From Clostridiisalibacter paucivorans DSM 22131 (lineage in GTDB: Bacteria; Bacillota; Clostridia; Tissierellales; Clostridiisalibacteraceae), in contig NZ_JHVL01000036.1 of the NCBI RefSeq assembly GCF_000620125.1, positions 1-37,700 of the forward strand: DNA of 37,700 nt. The letters are read 5' to 3'. How positions within the stretch are numbered: the stretch's first letter is position 1; each line of letters begins with the position of its first letter. Positions 24,338 through 31,795 of this stretch are shown here, in pieces. The notes beneath the pieces were generated by a model, which had not been told where the DNA came from, searched no databases, and saw nothing but the letters and a program-made list of their open reading frames with translations. A program made the translations under genes and the position numbers.

Positions 24338-25732
24338 TTATTTTAGAGGTTGGGTCACATTATCTGCCTCTTTATATGTCATTAAACTTACTATAATTAA
24401 TCCAATTATGGACAGTGGTGCAGAAAACAATACGCTATTCCATCCAAAGGGATTATTTAATACTAGTTCCCAAAATAGAGTACCTAAGGATCCTAAAACA
24501 AGAGATGTAAGTGCTCCTTTAGTAGTAGCCTTTTTCCAGAAAAGTGCTGCCAACAATGGAGGTGTTATTGCTGCTCCATATATTGTATATGAATACATCT
24601 GGGCGGCTAGAACACTTGGGAAGAATTGAAGTGTTATATAGGCTAAAACACCTATGACTAATATGGAAATTCTAGTAATTTTCAATTTATCTTTTTGATT
24701 AGCATTGGGTTTGACAAAGGGTATAAAAAAGTCATAAGTAACTATTGTAGCTGCTGATAATAGGAATGAATCACCTGTAGTAATAATAAAAGCAGTTGCA
24801 GCAGCAAGGCCCAGCCCACCTAATACAGGGGGGATAGAATGCATAAATACGCTTAACAATGCAGTGTCAGGAGTTATATCTGGAAATAAAATTATGGCAG
24901 CAGAAGATAATGTTATAATAGGCACTAATATTAGTATATCACTTAATAAGAATAAGATATTGGATTTTCTTGCTACATTTCTATCTTTAGCAGAAGAATA
25001 TCGTTGAAATAGATTTTGATCTCCTAACATAAGAAGCAAAGTAGGTAATAAATAACCCATAACTTGTATTCCAGACATGCCTCCAGTAAGGCTTTTTTGT
25101 GATTTACTTAACTGTTGGTAAAAACTAAATCCATCAATTTGAGTAAGGGTAACAGGTAATGCTACAACTAATGCGATTACTATCAAAAATGCACTCATAG
25201 CATCTGTATATGCCACTGAAAACATACCACCAGCTAGTGCTAAAGTTATAATTATAACAGCACTTATAATTGTACCTGCTTCGGGAGAAATGCCGGTTAT
25301 TAAATTAAGAATATATCCAGCACCTTTAAATTGATATGAAGCAATACCGATATATGCGATTAATATACAAAGGGCTGCAAGTAGCCTTGTTGTTTTTCCA
25401 TATCTTATCTCCATAATTTGTGGAACAGTATATTGGGAGGCATCCCTTATCTTTGAAGCTATGAAATACATCAGGATTATACACAATGGCTCACCTATAT
25501 AATATAATATGGATGCCCAAGGTCCAAACCTATAAGTAAAACTTGCTCCACTTACAACAGAGCCTGACCCACACCAAGTTGCCAGTAATGTACCTGCTAA
25601 TACAAAGGTAGGTAAACTTCTACCTGCTACTACAAAATCATCACCACTATTAACTTCTCGTCTTGATAGATACAGCCCTGCTAATACCACTATTACAAGA
25701 TAACCTACGACTATTGCTACATAAATATTCAT
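24338..25732 (-). CDS. Sodium:solute symporter (SSS family), PutP-like
   Basis: A 464-residue membrane protein with about thirteen helices, of the SSS/LeuT-fold family. It begins YLVIVVLAGLYLSRREVNSGDDFVVAGRSLPTF (read in parts), with GAGYILNLITG and SVAYTDAMSAFLIV further on, the latter resembling the sodium-site helix of PutP. Substrate is not readable from sequence, but its position between an Xaa-Pro peptidase and a gate-domain protein, opposite hydroxyproline enzymes, makes proline, hydroxyproline or a related betaine likely. The ribosome site is TAGGAGGG. Confidence 0.85.
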   Translation of the reverse strand: MNIYVAIVVGYLVIVVLAGLYLSRREVNSGDDFVVAGRSLPTFVLAGTLLATWCGSGSVVSGASFTYRFGPWASILYYIGEPLCIILMYFIASKIRDASQYTVPQIMEIRYGKTTRLLAALCILIAYIGIASYQFKGAGYILNLITGISPEAGTIISAVIIITLALAGGMFSVAYTDAMSAFLIVIALVVALPVTLTQIDGFSFYQQLSKSQKSLTGGMSGIQVMGYLLPTLLLMLGDQNLFQRYSSAKDRNVARKSNILFLLSDILILVPIITLSSAAIILFPDITPDTALLSVFMHSIPPVLGGLGLAAATAFIITTGDSFLLSAATIVTYDFFIPFVKPNANQKDKLKITRISILVIGVLAYITLQFFPSVLAAQMYSYTIYGAAITPPLLAALFWKKATTKGALTSLVLGSLGTLFWELVLNNPFGWNSVLFSAPLSIIGLIIVSLMTYKEADNVTQPLK

Positions 25733-25814
25733 CTTATCCCTCCTATAGAATAGATAAAACTAAATAATTATACAGTATACATACATAGTTTAGATATATT
25801 TAAACTCAATTTAA

Positions 25815-25873
25815 TAGGCTACTTTCTGTGAAAATTACATGTGATAACCTGAATTTGTTGAGAAAGTAGCCTA
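25815..25873 (-). terminator. Hairpin between the gate-domain gene and the symporter gene
   Basis: TAGGCTACTTTCT and AGAAAGTAGCCTA form a perfect 13-bp stem with a 33-nt loop. On the minus strand it follows the gate-domain gene without a strong T run. It may reduce read-through into the symporter gene. Confidence 0.6.
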
Positions 25874-25881
25874 ATATAAAA

Positions 25882-27081
25882 TTATAAGAAATAGGTAACT
25901 GCTAAATATAAATAATTTGCAAATACACCAGCAGCTATACCACCTATAAAGTGGGTTACTATTGCCTTGTTTGTCAATTTTCTTCCACCTATGGAATCCA
26001 TCATACCTGTATGTGTACTTAAAAATCCAGCCCAACAAATACCTATAGCAACGAATACTGCTATATCATGGGCATCCATTAAACCTTGGGCTAAAAGGCC
26101 TTTAGTCATGCCCATAGCTGCACCAACAGCACCTAAAGATGTAATAGGTAATGCTAAAGCTTCCATGCTTTTAAATCCAAATAAAAAATTAAGAACTGGT
26201 GCTATATAGTTTCCCAGCTTTGGTAATAGTGCTACTCCTTCATATGCCACACCTTCGTATACTGCTACTCCATTTTCTGTACCACTGGGACCGAAAGTAA
26301 GCATCATAACTATAGTACAAACTATTAGTATACCTGGAATGACATTTAATCCTAAAGTGACTCCATTTTTGCCCCCCTCCATTAGTGCATCCAATATACG
26401 TTGAAAAAGGTTTCCTTCACGTATAGGTCTATAATCTAGTAAATCGGAATTCAAATTTTCAGTGACAATATTTTTTTCATCTCCATAATGCTTTTTGCCT
26501 CCAAGGATCATAAGACGTACACTTACAATACCTCCTAATACTGCACCGATATTTCCTATTATGGCAGGTAATATATATTCTGTGCCGAGACCTAAAATAT
26601 AGCTAGTAACTATTAATCCCATTCCGAAAACTGTTCCCAGATTACATAGAGAAGCAATTTCATATTTTTTAAAATATCTAGCAAAACCCTTATCTTCAAT
26701 CAAAGGCAATATAGCTGGATTATCAGATATATAGGTTGTAACAGCACCTAATGAAGCAGCTCCAGGTAATCCAAATAAAGGTCTCATAATAGGAGAAATA
26801 AGTTTGTTGGCCAGTGCAATAATGCCAAATTCAGACATCAATGCAGCGGCACCACCAGCTAAAACAGCAACTGCCATGATATAGAATGCAGTATTTAATA
26901 TAAGATCATGGGCAGTATTCATTGCTACACTGAACATCACTCCTATTCCCATAACATTGGCTAAGTAAATAAATATTATGGCTACTACTCCTATAAAAAC
27001 AAAAGTTTCACCAGATATAGCTTTTTTCCTTAAAGCATCTTCTTTTTTGCTTTCTTTGGATTGAACCATTGTTTTTTCCAA
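25882..27081 (-). CDS. YjiH/nucleoside-recognition (gate domain) membrane protein
   Basis: A membrane protein of about 399 residues with nine to ten helices and a gate (nucleoside-recognition) domain. Recognisable pieces are LGAVTTYISDNPAILPLIEDKGFARYFKKYE (seen across residues 90-150) and TSLGAVGAAMGMTKGL near the C-terminus. YjiH-type proteins are uncharacterised transporters often found beside peptide or amino-acid catabolic genes. Start choice: a TTG at 27081 has GGGGGTG six bases upstream; ATG 27096 has none, and ATG 27069 is too far from it. It is first gene of the minus-strand operon, from the divergent promoter near 27285-27313. Confidence 0.75.
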   Translation of the reverse strand: MEKTMVQSKESKKEDALRKKAISGETFVFIGVVAIIFIYLANVMGIGVMFSVAMNTAHDLILNTAFYIMAVAVLAGGAAALMSEFGIIALANKLISPIMRPLFGLPGAASLGAVTTYISDNPAILPLIEDKGFARYFKKYEIASLCNLGTVFGMGLIVTSYILGLGTEYILPAIIGNIGAVLGGIVSVRLMILGGKKHYGDEKNIVTENLNSDLLDYRPIREGNLFQRILDALMEGGKNGVTLGLNVIPGILIVCTIVMMLTFGPSGTENGVAVYEGVAYEGVALLPKLGNYIAPVLNFLFGFKSMEALALPITSLGAVGAAMGMTKGLLAQGLMDAHDIAVFVAIGICWAGFLSTHTGMMDSIGGRKLTNKAIVTHFIGGIAAGVFANYLYLAVTYFL

Positions 27082-27262
27082 TAACAGCACCCCCATTAAT
27101 TATGAAAATATATAATAATAAAAATTGATTAATAAAAAATAGAGTCTACTTAGATAAAAACACCTCCTTTTCACCTTGAAAATTTGTTAAAAAGGTATCA
27201 CTAAAAAACGATTTCCTAAAAGAGAAAAAATAATACTAGAGCATTTGAATTGAATTTTAATA

Positions 27263-27313
27263 TTGACAATTAATATACAATCTCATTATACAATTTATAT
27301 AAATGAAAATCAA
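27263..27313. promoter_or_regulatory. Overlapping divergent promoters
   Basis: Plus strand: TTGACA (27263-27268) and TATACA (27287-27292), 18-bp spacer. Minus strand: TTGATT (27308-27313) and TATAAT (27285-27290), 17-bp spacer. The two -10 boxes overlap, so the units compete or are switched together. The rest of the 27082-27503 gap is AT-rich and holds only the palindrome at 27468. Confidence 0.65.
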
Positions 27314-27467
27314 TTCATTTTTGAAAAATATTTTTTATGAAAAAATAGTGGACTTTTTTAAAATTAAGATATATAATATAACTAAAGAATAAGGAAAAAT
27401 CAATGCATAAAGGCGAAAAATGTTACAAAAACTTTTAAAAAATCAAACAAAACAAATTTCACAAAAA

Positions 27468-27481
27468 TGAAATTAATTTCA
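27468..27481. promoter_or_regulatory. Palindrome TGAAATTAATTTCA upstream of the XRE-cupin gene
   Basis: A perfect 14-bp dyad with another TTTCAC half-site just to its left (27457-27462), lying 22 bp before the regulator start. It is a candidate operator for that XRE-cupin protein. Confidence 0.5.
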
Positions 27482-27503
27482 CGAAACAAAGGTGGTTGGA
27501 AAT

Positions 27504-28073
27504 ATGACAATAGAAATAGGAAAGAAAATAAAGAAGCTAAGAAATGATAAAAACTTAACGTTAAAAGAGTTGAGTGAAAGAACACAATTATCTACAGGGT
27601 TTATTTCACAGTTAGAGAGAGGTCTTACTACCATAGATACAGATTCTTTAGAGAGGGTAGCTAAGGCATTAGATGTCAATTTATCTAGTTTTTTTGTCAA
27701 AAGACATAGAAAAAAGGAATGTGTAATGCGTAGTTATGAAAGAGAAGTATCACAAATAGATTCTAATAAATTTATACATTTTCATCTATCTAATAACTTA
27801 GAAAATAAGGAAATGATTCCTAGAATAATAGATGTGCTTCCAAATGTGGAAGATGAAGAAATCCAAGAATTTCAACATAAAGGAGAAGAATTTATACATG
27901 TATTAAAAGGTATTCTTACTGTATATTTAAATCATATGCGGTATGAATTGCATCCAGGAGACAGTATGCATATTAAGTCTGACAATATTCACAATTGGGA
28001 TAATTATACCAATAAAGTAACAAGAATATTGATAATAAATATACCAAATTCATTTAAAGAAAATGAAAAATAA
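27504..28073 (+). CDS. XRE-family regulator with C-terminal cupin (copy 1)
   Basis: A 189-residue regulator. Residues 5-60 are an XRE HTH (IGKKIKKLRNDKNLTLKELSERTQLSTGFISQLERG), and residues 105-185 form a cupin with EFQHKGEEFIHVLKGIL and the second cupin motif ELHPGDSMHIKSDNIHNWDN. The cupin likely senses a small metabolite. It is closely related to the protein at 30310 (same LSTGFISQLERGLTTI-type recognition region). ATG at 27504 is chosen because AAAGGTGG is nine bases upstream. It precedes the pyrroline-carboxylate reductase gene and faces the peptide/transport operon, so it probably controls imino-acid use. Confidence 0.88.
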   Translation: MTIEIGKKIKKLRNDKNLTLKELSERTQLSTGFISQLERGLTTIDTDSLERVAKALDVNLSSFFVKRHRKKECVMRSYEREVSQIDSNKFIHFHLSNNLENKEMIPRIIDVLPNVEDEEIQEFQHKGEEFIHVLKGILTVYLNHMRYELHPGDSMHIKSDNIHNWDNYTNKVTRILIINIPNSFKENEK

Positions 28074-28142
28074 AATATTAATAAAGGTGGTGAAGTTTTA
28101 AGAATTAAAGATATTTATAAATAGAGAAAGGAGATGGTTTGA

Positions 28143-29111
28143 ATTTTATATTTAAATGAAAAGGATATATCAAAGTGTATAAACTTTGATGAAGTAATGG
28201 ATGCAATAGAAGATAGTTATAGAATATATGAGGAAAATAAATTTCATATGCCACCAAGGATACATAAAGACTTTAGAAATAAAACATTACTTTATATGCC
28301 ATGTTTTATAGAAGGTATTTTTGGAACAAAAATACTTACAGTTTTTCCTGAAAATAGGGAAAGGAATAAGCCAGTTATAGATGGTATTATGCTTCTGAAT
28401 GATTATAATACTGGAGAACCTTTGGCAATGATAGATGGTAAATATTTAACTGCCTTGAGGACAGGAGCTGTAGGAGGAGTGGGAGTAAGACATACTACAC
28501 CAGATTCTATCAATAGCGTGGGGCTAGTAGGTGCAGGAGTTCAAGGATTTTATCAATTACTCTATGCTTGTAAGGCACGAAATATAGAAAAAATTAAAGT
28601 GTTTGATATGTTTAAGGATAAAATACCATCATTTATTAATAAGTTGAAAGAGGAATTGCCAACTATAGAGATTACTAAAGCAGATAGTATAGAAGAATTA
28701 TTAAAAGAATCAGAACTGATAATAACTACTACTACTGCAAATGACCCAGTATTGCCAGAAAATAAAGAAATGTTAAAGGGGAAGCATTTTATAGGAATAG
28801 GTTCCTATAAACCAAATATGAGAGAATATCCAGAGGCTATTTTTTCGTTGCTAGATGAAATATACATAGATACTGAAGATGCCTTAGAAGAAACTGGAGA
28901 TCTGCTATATCCATTGAATAATGAAATCTTCAAAAGAGATAATATAAGACATTTTAGCAATTATTTGATATCTGAAGGTAACAAGGATAAAATCAAAGGA
29001 AAAACGACTTTTTTTAAGTCAGTAGGCATGGCATTGTTTGATATAACTGTTTCTAAACTTATATATAAAAACGCCAAAGAAGCAGGAGTAGGTCAAAGGA
29101 TTACACTATAA
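28143..29111 (+). CDS. Ornithine cyclodeaminase/mu-crystallin family, probable delta1-pyrroline-2-carboxylate reductase
   Basis: A protein of about 322 residues. The Rossmann nucleotide motif is SVGLVGAGVQGFYQLLYA (near residue 122), with GKYLTALRTGAVGGVGV before it and FIGIGSYKPNMREYPEAIF later. Paired with a trans-3-hydroxyproline dehydratase gene 25 bp downstream, it most likely reduces delta1-pyrroline-2-carboxylate to L-proline with NAD(P)H. Family homology (ILYLNEKDISKCINFDEV) extends upstream of the first ATG at 28197. That stretch opens with ATT at 28143, nine bases after AAAGGAG and directly after an in-frame ATG-GTT-TGA. The start is therefore a rare ATT codon, or the 5' end is mutated. 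Confidence 0.82.
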   Translation: MLYLNEKDISKCINFDEVMDAIEDSYRIYEENKFHMPPRIHKDFRNKTLLYMPCFIEGIFGTKILTVFPENRERNKPVIDGIMLLNDYNTGEPLAMIDGKYLTALRTGAVGGVGVRHTTPDSINSVGLVGAGVQGFYQLLYACKARNIEKIKVFDMFKDKIPSFINKLKEELPTIEITKADSIEELLKESELIITTTTANDPVLPENKEMLKGKHFIGIGSYKPNMREYPEAIFSLLDEIYIDTEDALEETGDLLYPLNNEIFKRDNIRHFSNYLISEGNKDKIKGKTTFFKSVGMALFDITVSKLIYKNAKEAGVGQRITL

Positions 29112-29136
29112 ATACAAAGGGGAGTGTGATTTCATT

Positions 29137-30156
29137 ATGATGCATTTTAAACATTATATTAATTGTATTGATGCCCACACAGGAGGAGAACCGTTAAGGA
29201 TAATTACATCGGGATTTCCTCAAATTCCAGGTAATACAATCCTTGAAAAAAGGGAATATGTGTTAAAAAATTATGATGGTCTAAGAAAAATGATGATGTT
29301 AGAGCCAAGGGGACATAGTGGCATGTATGGTTGTATAATAGTACCTCCAGTTACTGATGATGGAGACTTTGGTGTTTTGTTTACGCATAATGAGGGATTG
29401 AGTTCTATGTGTGGTCATGGAATAATCGCTGTAACAAAGGTTGCATTGGAAACTGGTATGATTATACCAAAAGAGGGGGAAAACATTGTAAAAATCGATT
29501 CTCCAGCAGGAAGGATAACTGCATATGCAGATGTAGAAGATGGAGAGGTGGAAAGGGTAAGATTTCAAAATGTGCCCTGTTTTGTATATAGAGAGGATAT
29601 AGTTGTCAATGTGGATGGTATAGGAGATGTTGTGGCTGATGTAGTTTATTGTGGTGCCTTTTATGTATACTTAGATGTAAATAAAATAGGATTACATGTA
29701 ACCGTTGACAATGCACAAAAGTTAGTAGATATTGGTACAGAGATTAAGCATAAAGTAATGGAAGTTATGGAGTTTAATCACCCTACATCAGGAGTAAATT
29801 GGCTTTATGGAACAATTTTTTATGAGCCACCTGTAAATGATGGTGATAAACTTGTAACTAAAAATGTATGTATATTTGCTGAGGGACAAATAGATAGATC
29901 TCCCACAGGAACAGGTACGGGAGGAAGGGTGGCATTACACTATGCTAAAGGAGAAATGAAAAGAGATGATATTTTATTAAACAATAGTATTATAGATACA
30001 CCTATGGAAGGAAGGATAATTGAGGAGATGGAAGTTGGAGAATATGATGCAGTGATTACAGAGGTTTCAGGTACGGCGTATATTATGGGTTTTAATCAAT
30101 TGGTATTAGACCCTAAAGATCCATTGGTAGAGGGATTTAGAATTACAGGAAATTAA
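29137..30156 (+). CDS. trans-3-hydroxy-L-proline dehydratase (proline racemase superfamily)
   Basis: A 339-residue proline racemase-fold enzyme. The first catalytic cysteine is present (Cys92, SSMCGHG), but the second is Thr257 in DRSPTGTGTGG, where racemases and 4-hydroxyproline epimerases have Cys (DRSPCGTG). Cys-to-Thr at this place marks trans-3-hydroxy-L-proline dehydratases. The product, delta1-pyrroline-2-carboxylate, is the substrate expected for the neighbouring reductase. AAAGGGGAG lies upstream; ATG 29137 and 29140 are adjacent alternatives. A repeat-type terminator starts at its stop codon. Confidence 0.87.
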   Translation: MMHFKHYINCIDAHTGGEPLRIITSGFPQIPGNTILEKREYVLKNYDGLRKMMMLEPRGHSGMYGCIIVPPVTDDGDFGVLFTHNEGLSSMCGHGIIAVTKVALETGMIIPKEGENIVKIDSPAGRITAYADVEDGEVERVRFQNVPCFVYREDIVVNVDGIGDVVADVVYCGAFYVYLDVNKIGLHVTVDNAQKLVDIGTEIKHKVMEVMEFNHPTSGVNWLYGTIFYEPPVNDGDKLVTKNVCIFAEGQIDRSPTGTGTGGRVALHYAKGEMKRDDILLNNSIIDTPMEGRIIEEMEVGEYDAVITEVSGTAYIMGFNQLVLDPKDPLVEGFRITGN

Positions 30157-30232
30157 TATTTAGTAGTTAGTGGTTAGTAGTTATTATAAGAATATTTATA
30201 CTGACTACTAACTGATAATTATTAAATATTAA
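30153..30232 (+). terminator. Repeat-type hairpin after the dehydratase gene (GTTAGTAG family)
   Basis: TTAATATTTA (30153-30162) and TAAATATTAA (30223-30232) form the base. Inside, tandem TAGTAGTTAG units pair with ACTACTAAC (30204-30212). It overlaps the stop codon. It shares arms with 23155 and 35116. Confidence 0.6.
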
Positions 30233-30309
30233 GTTTTGGCAATGAATATAAAAATATGATGAATAAGGGGGTGAAGAGCCATTATTCATAATCAGATTGA
30301 TGGCCCTTT

Positions 30310-30894
30310 ATGTTTGAAAATATAGGAAGTAAAATTAAAAAAATAAGAAAATCTAATGGTATGACATTAAAAGAGTTAAGTGAAAAAACTAATCTATCTG
30401 TAGGGTTTCTTTCTCAATTGGAGAGGGGATTAACTACTATAGCTATTGATTCATTACAATTAATAGCAGAGGCTTTAAGGGTAGAATTATCCTATTTTAT
30501 TGCGCAACCAGAGTCTAAAAAAAGACCTGTTTTAAAGAGTTTTGAGCAGAAGATATATAAGGTTATGAATTGTAATTTTATTAATTATCATCTCAGTAAT
30601 AATTTAGAGGATATGGATCTATTACCTAGGCTAATAGATATACTACCAATGGATGTAGAGGAAGAGGTAAAAGAATACAGCCATAATGGAGAAGAATTTG
30701 TATATGTACTAGAGGGCATCCTTACATTGATACTGGAGGGAAAGGAATATAGACTATATCCTGGAGACAGTGCCCATTATAGTTCCCATTCAACTCACAA
30801 TTGGGCTAATTATACCAATAGAACAGTTAAGATTGTAGTAGTTAGCACTCCTAATAATTTTAAGGTGGATAAAGGGGGCGATGATGGTGAATAG
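30310..30894 (+). CDS. XRE-family regulator with C-terminal cupin (copy 2)
   Basis: A 194-residue paralogue of the protein at 27504: XRE HTH at residues 5-60 (IGSKIKKIRKSNGMTLKELSEKTNLSVGFLSQLERG) and a cupin with EYSHNGEEFVYVLEGIL and RLYPGDSAHYSSHSTHNWAN. It directly precedes the HypD activase gene, overlapping it by 14 bp, and so likely controls the 4-hydroxyproline genes. Its start is odd: ATG at 30310 lacks a ribosome site, the only upstream codons in frame are W-P-F after a stop, and a GCCAT/ATGGC stem lies just before it. Weak or regulated initiation is possible. Confidence 0.87.
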   Translation: MFENIGSKIKKIRKSNGMTLKELSEKTNLSVGFLSQLERGLTTIAIDSLQLIAEALRVELSYFIAQPESKKRPVLKSFEQKIYKVMNCNFINYHLSNNLEDMDLLPRLIDILPMDVEEEVKEYSHNGEEFVYVLEGILTLILEGKEYRLYPGDSAHYSSHSTHNWANYTNRTVKIVVVSTPNNFKVDKGGDDGE

Positions 30895-31789
30895 AGGAAT
30901 GATAATGAATATACAGAAATATTCTGTACACGATGGACCAGGGATTAGAACTACTGTCTTTTTAAAGGGCTGTCCATTGAATTGTTGGTGGTGTCATAAT
31001 CCTGAAAGTCAAAATATAGATTTTCAGATAATGTATTTTAAAGACAGATGTACTGGGTGTGGCATATGTGAAAAAAGGTGTCCTGAAAATGCTATAGAAA
31101 TAAAAGACGGAAAAGCCATTATAGATCATGAAATTTGTACTTTATGTGGAAAATGTGAAGACTTTTGTCCCAATGAAGCTAGAAAATTTGTAGGGAAATA
31201 TATGACAACAACGGAATTAATGAAGGAGATAAAGAAGGATGAAATTTTTTATGAAGAATCTGGTGGAGGAGTAACTTTTTCTGGAGGAGAACCCCTTGTA
31301 CAGATAGATTTTCTACAGAATATGTTAAAGCTATGTAAGGAAGAAGAGATTCATACAACTGTAGATACTAGTGGATACAGCAAGTGGGAGAATATAGAAA
31401 AAATAATTGATTATACAGATTTATTTCTTTACGATATAAAGATTATGGATGACTATAGACATAATAAATACATGGGTGTGTCAAACAAAGTTATATTAGA
31501 AAACTTAAAAAGACTTTCACAAGCAGGAAGTAATATATATGTGAGGATCCCCATTATAAAAGGGGTAAATGACGATATTGAAAATATACAAAGTACAATT
31601 GAGTTTTTGAAGGATATCAATATATTGCAGGTTAATCTTCTTCCATATCATAAGATGGGAATGGAAAAGTATGATAGGCTTTCTATGGATTACAGGCTCA
31701 CAGGAGATGAAAAGCCATCGGAAGAAGTGATGAATAGTCTATTAAAGAAATTTAAAATATTAAATAAAAGAATTAAGATAGGGGGTTGA
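30881..31789 (+). CDS. Glycyl radical enzyme activase (HypD-activating enzyme)
   Basis: A 302-residue radical SAM activase. IQKYSVHDGPGIRTTVFLKGC leads into the cluster motif CPLNCWWC, followed by two ferredoxin-type clusters (CTGCGICEKRCP and CTLCGKCEDFCP) at about residues 50-95 and TFSGGEPL near residue 127. It uses SAM to install the glycyl radical on the enzyme encoded 6 bp downstream. The start at 30881 has AAAGGGGGCG just before it; ATG 30884 and 30899 are alternatives. Insert clusters of this type are usual in activases of dehydratase-type glycyl radical enzymes. Confidence 0.92.
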   Translation: MMVNRGMIMNIQKYSVHDGPGIRTTVFLKGCPLNCWWCHNPESQNIDFQIMYFKDRCTGCGICEKRCPENAIEIKDGKAIIDHEICTLCGKCEDFCPNEARKFVGKYMTTTELMKEIKKDEIFYEESGGGVTFSGGEPLVQIDFLQNMLKLCKEEEIHTTVDTSGYSKWENIEKIIDYTDLFLYDIKIMDDYRHNKYMGVSNKVILENLKRLSQAGSNIYVRIPIIKGVNDDIENIQSTIEFLKDINILQVNLLPYHKMGMEKYDRLSMDYRLTGDEKPSEEVMNSLLKKFKILNKRIKIGG

Positions 31790-31795
31790 TTATTT

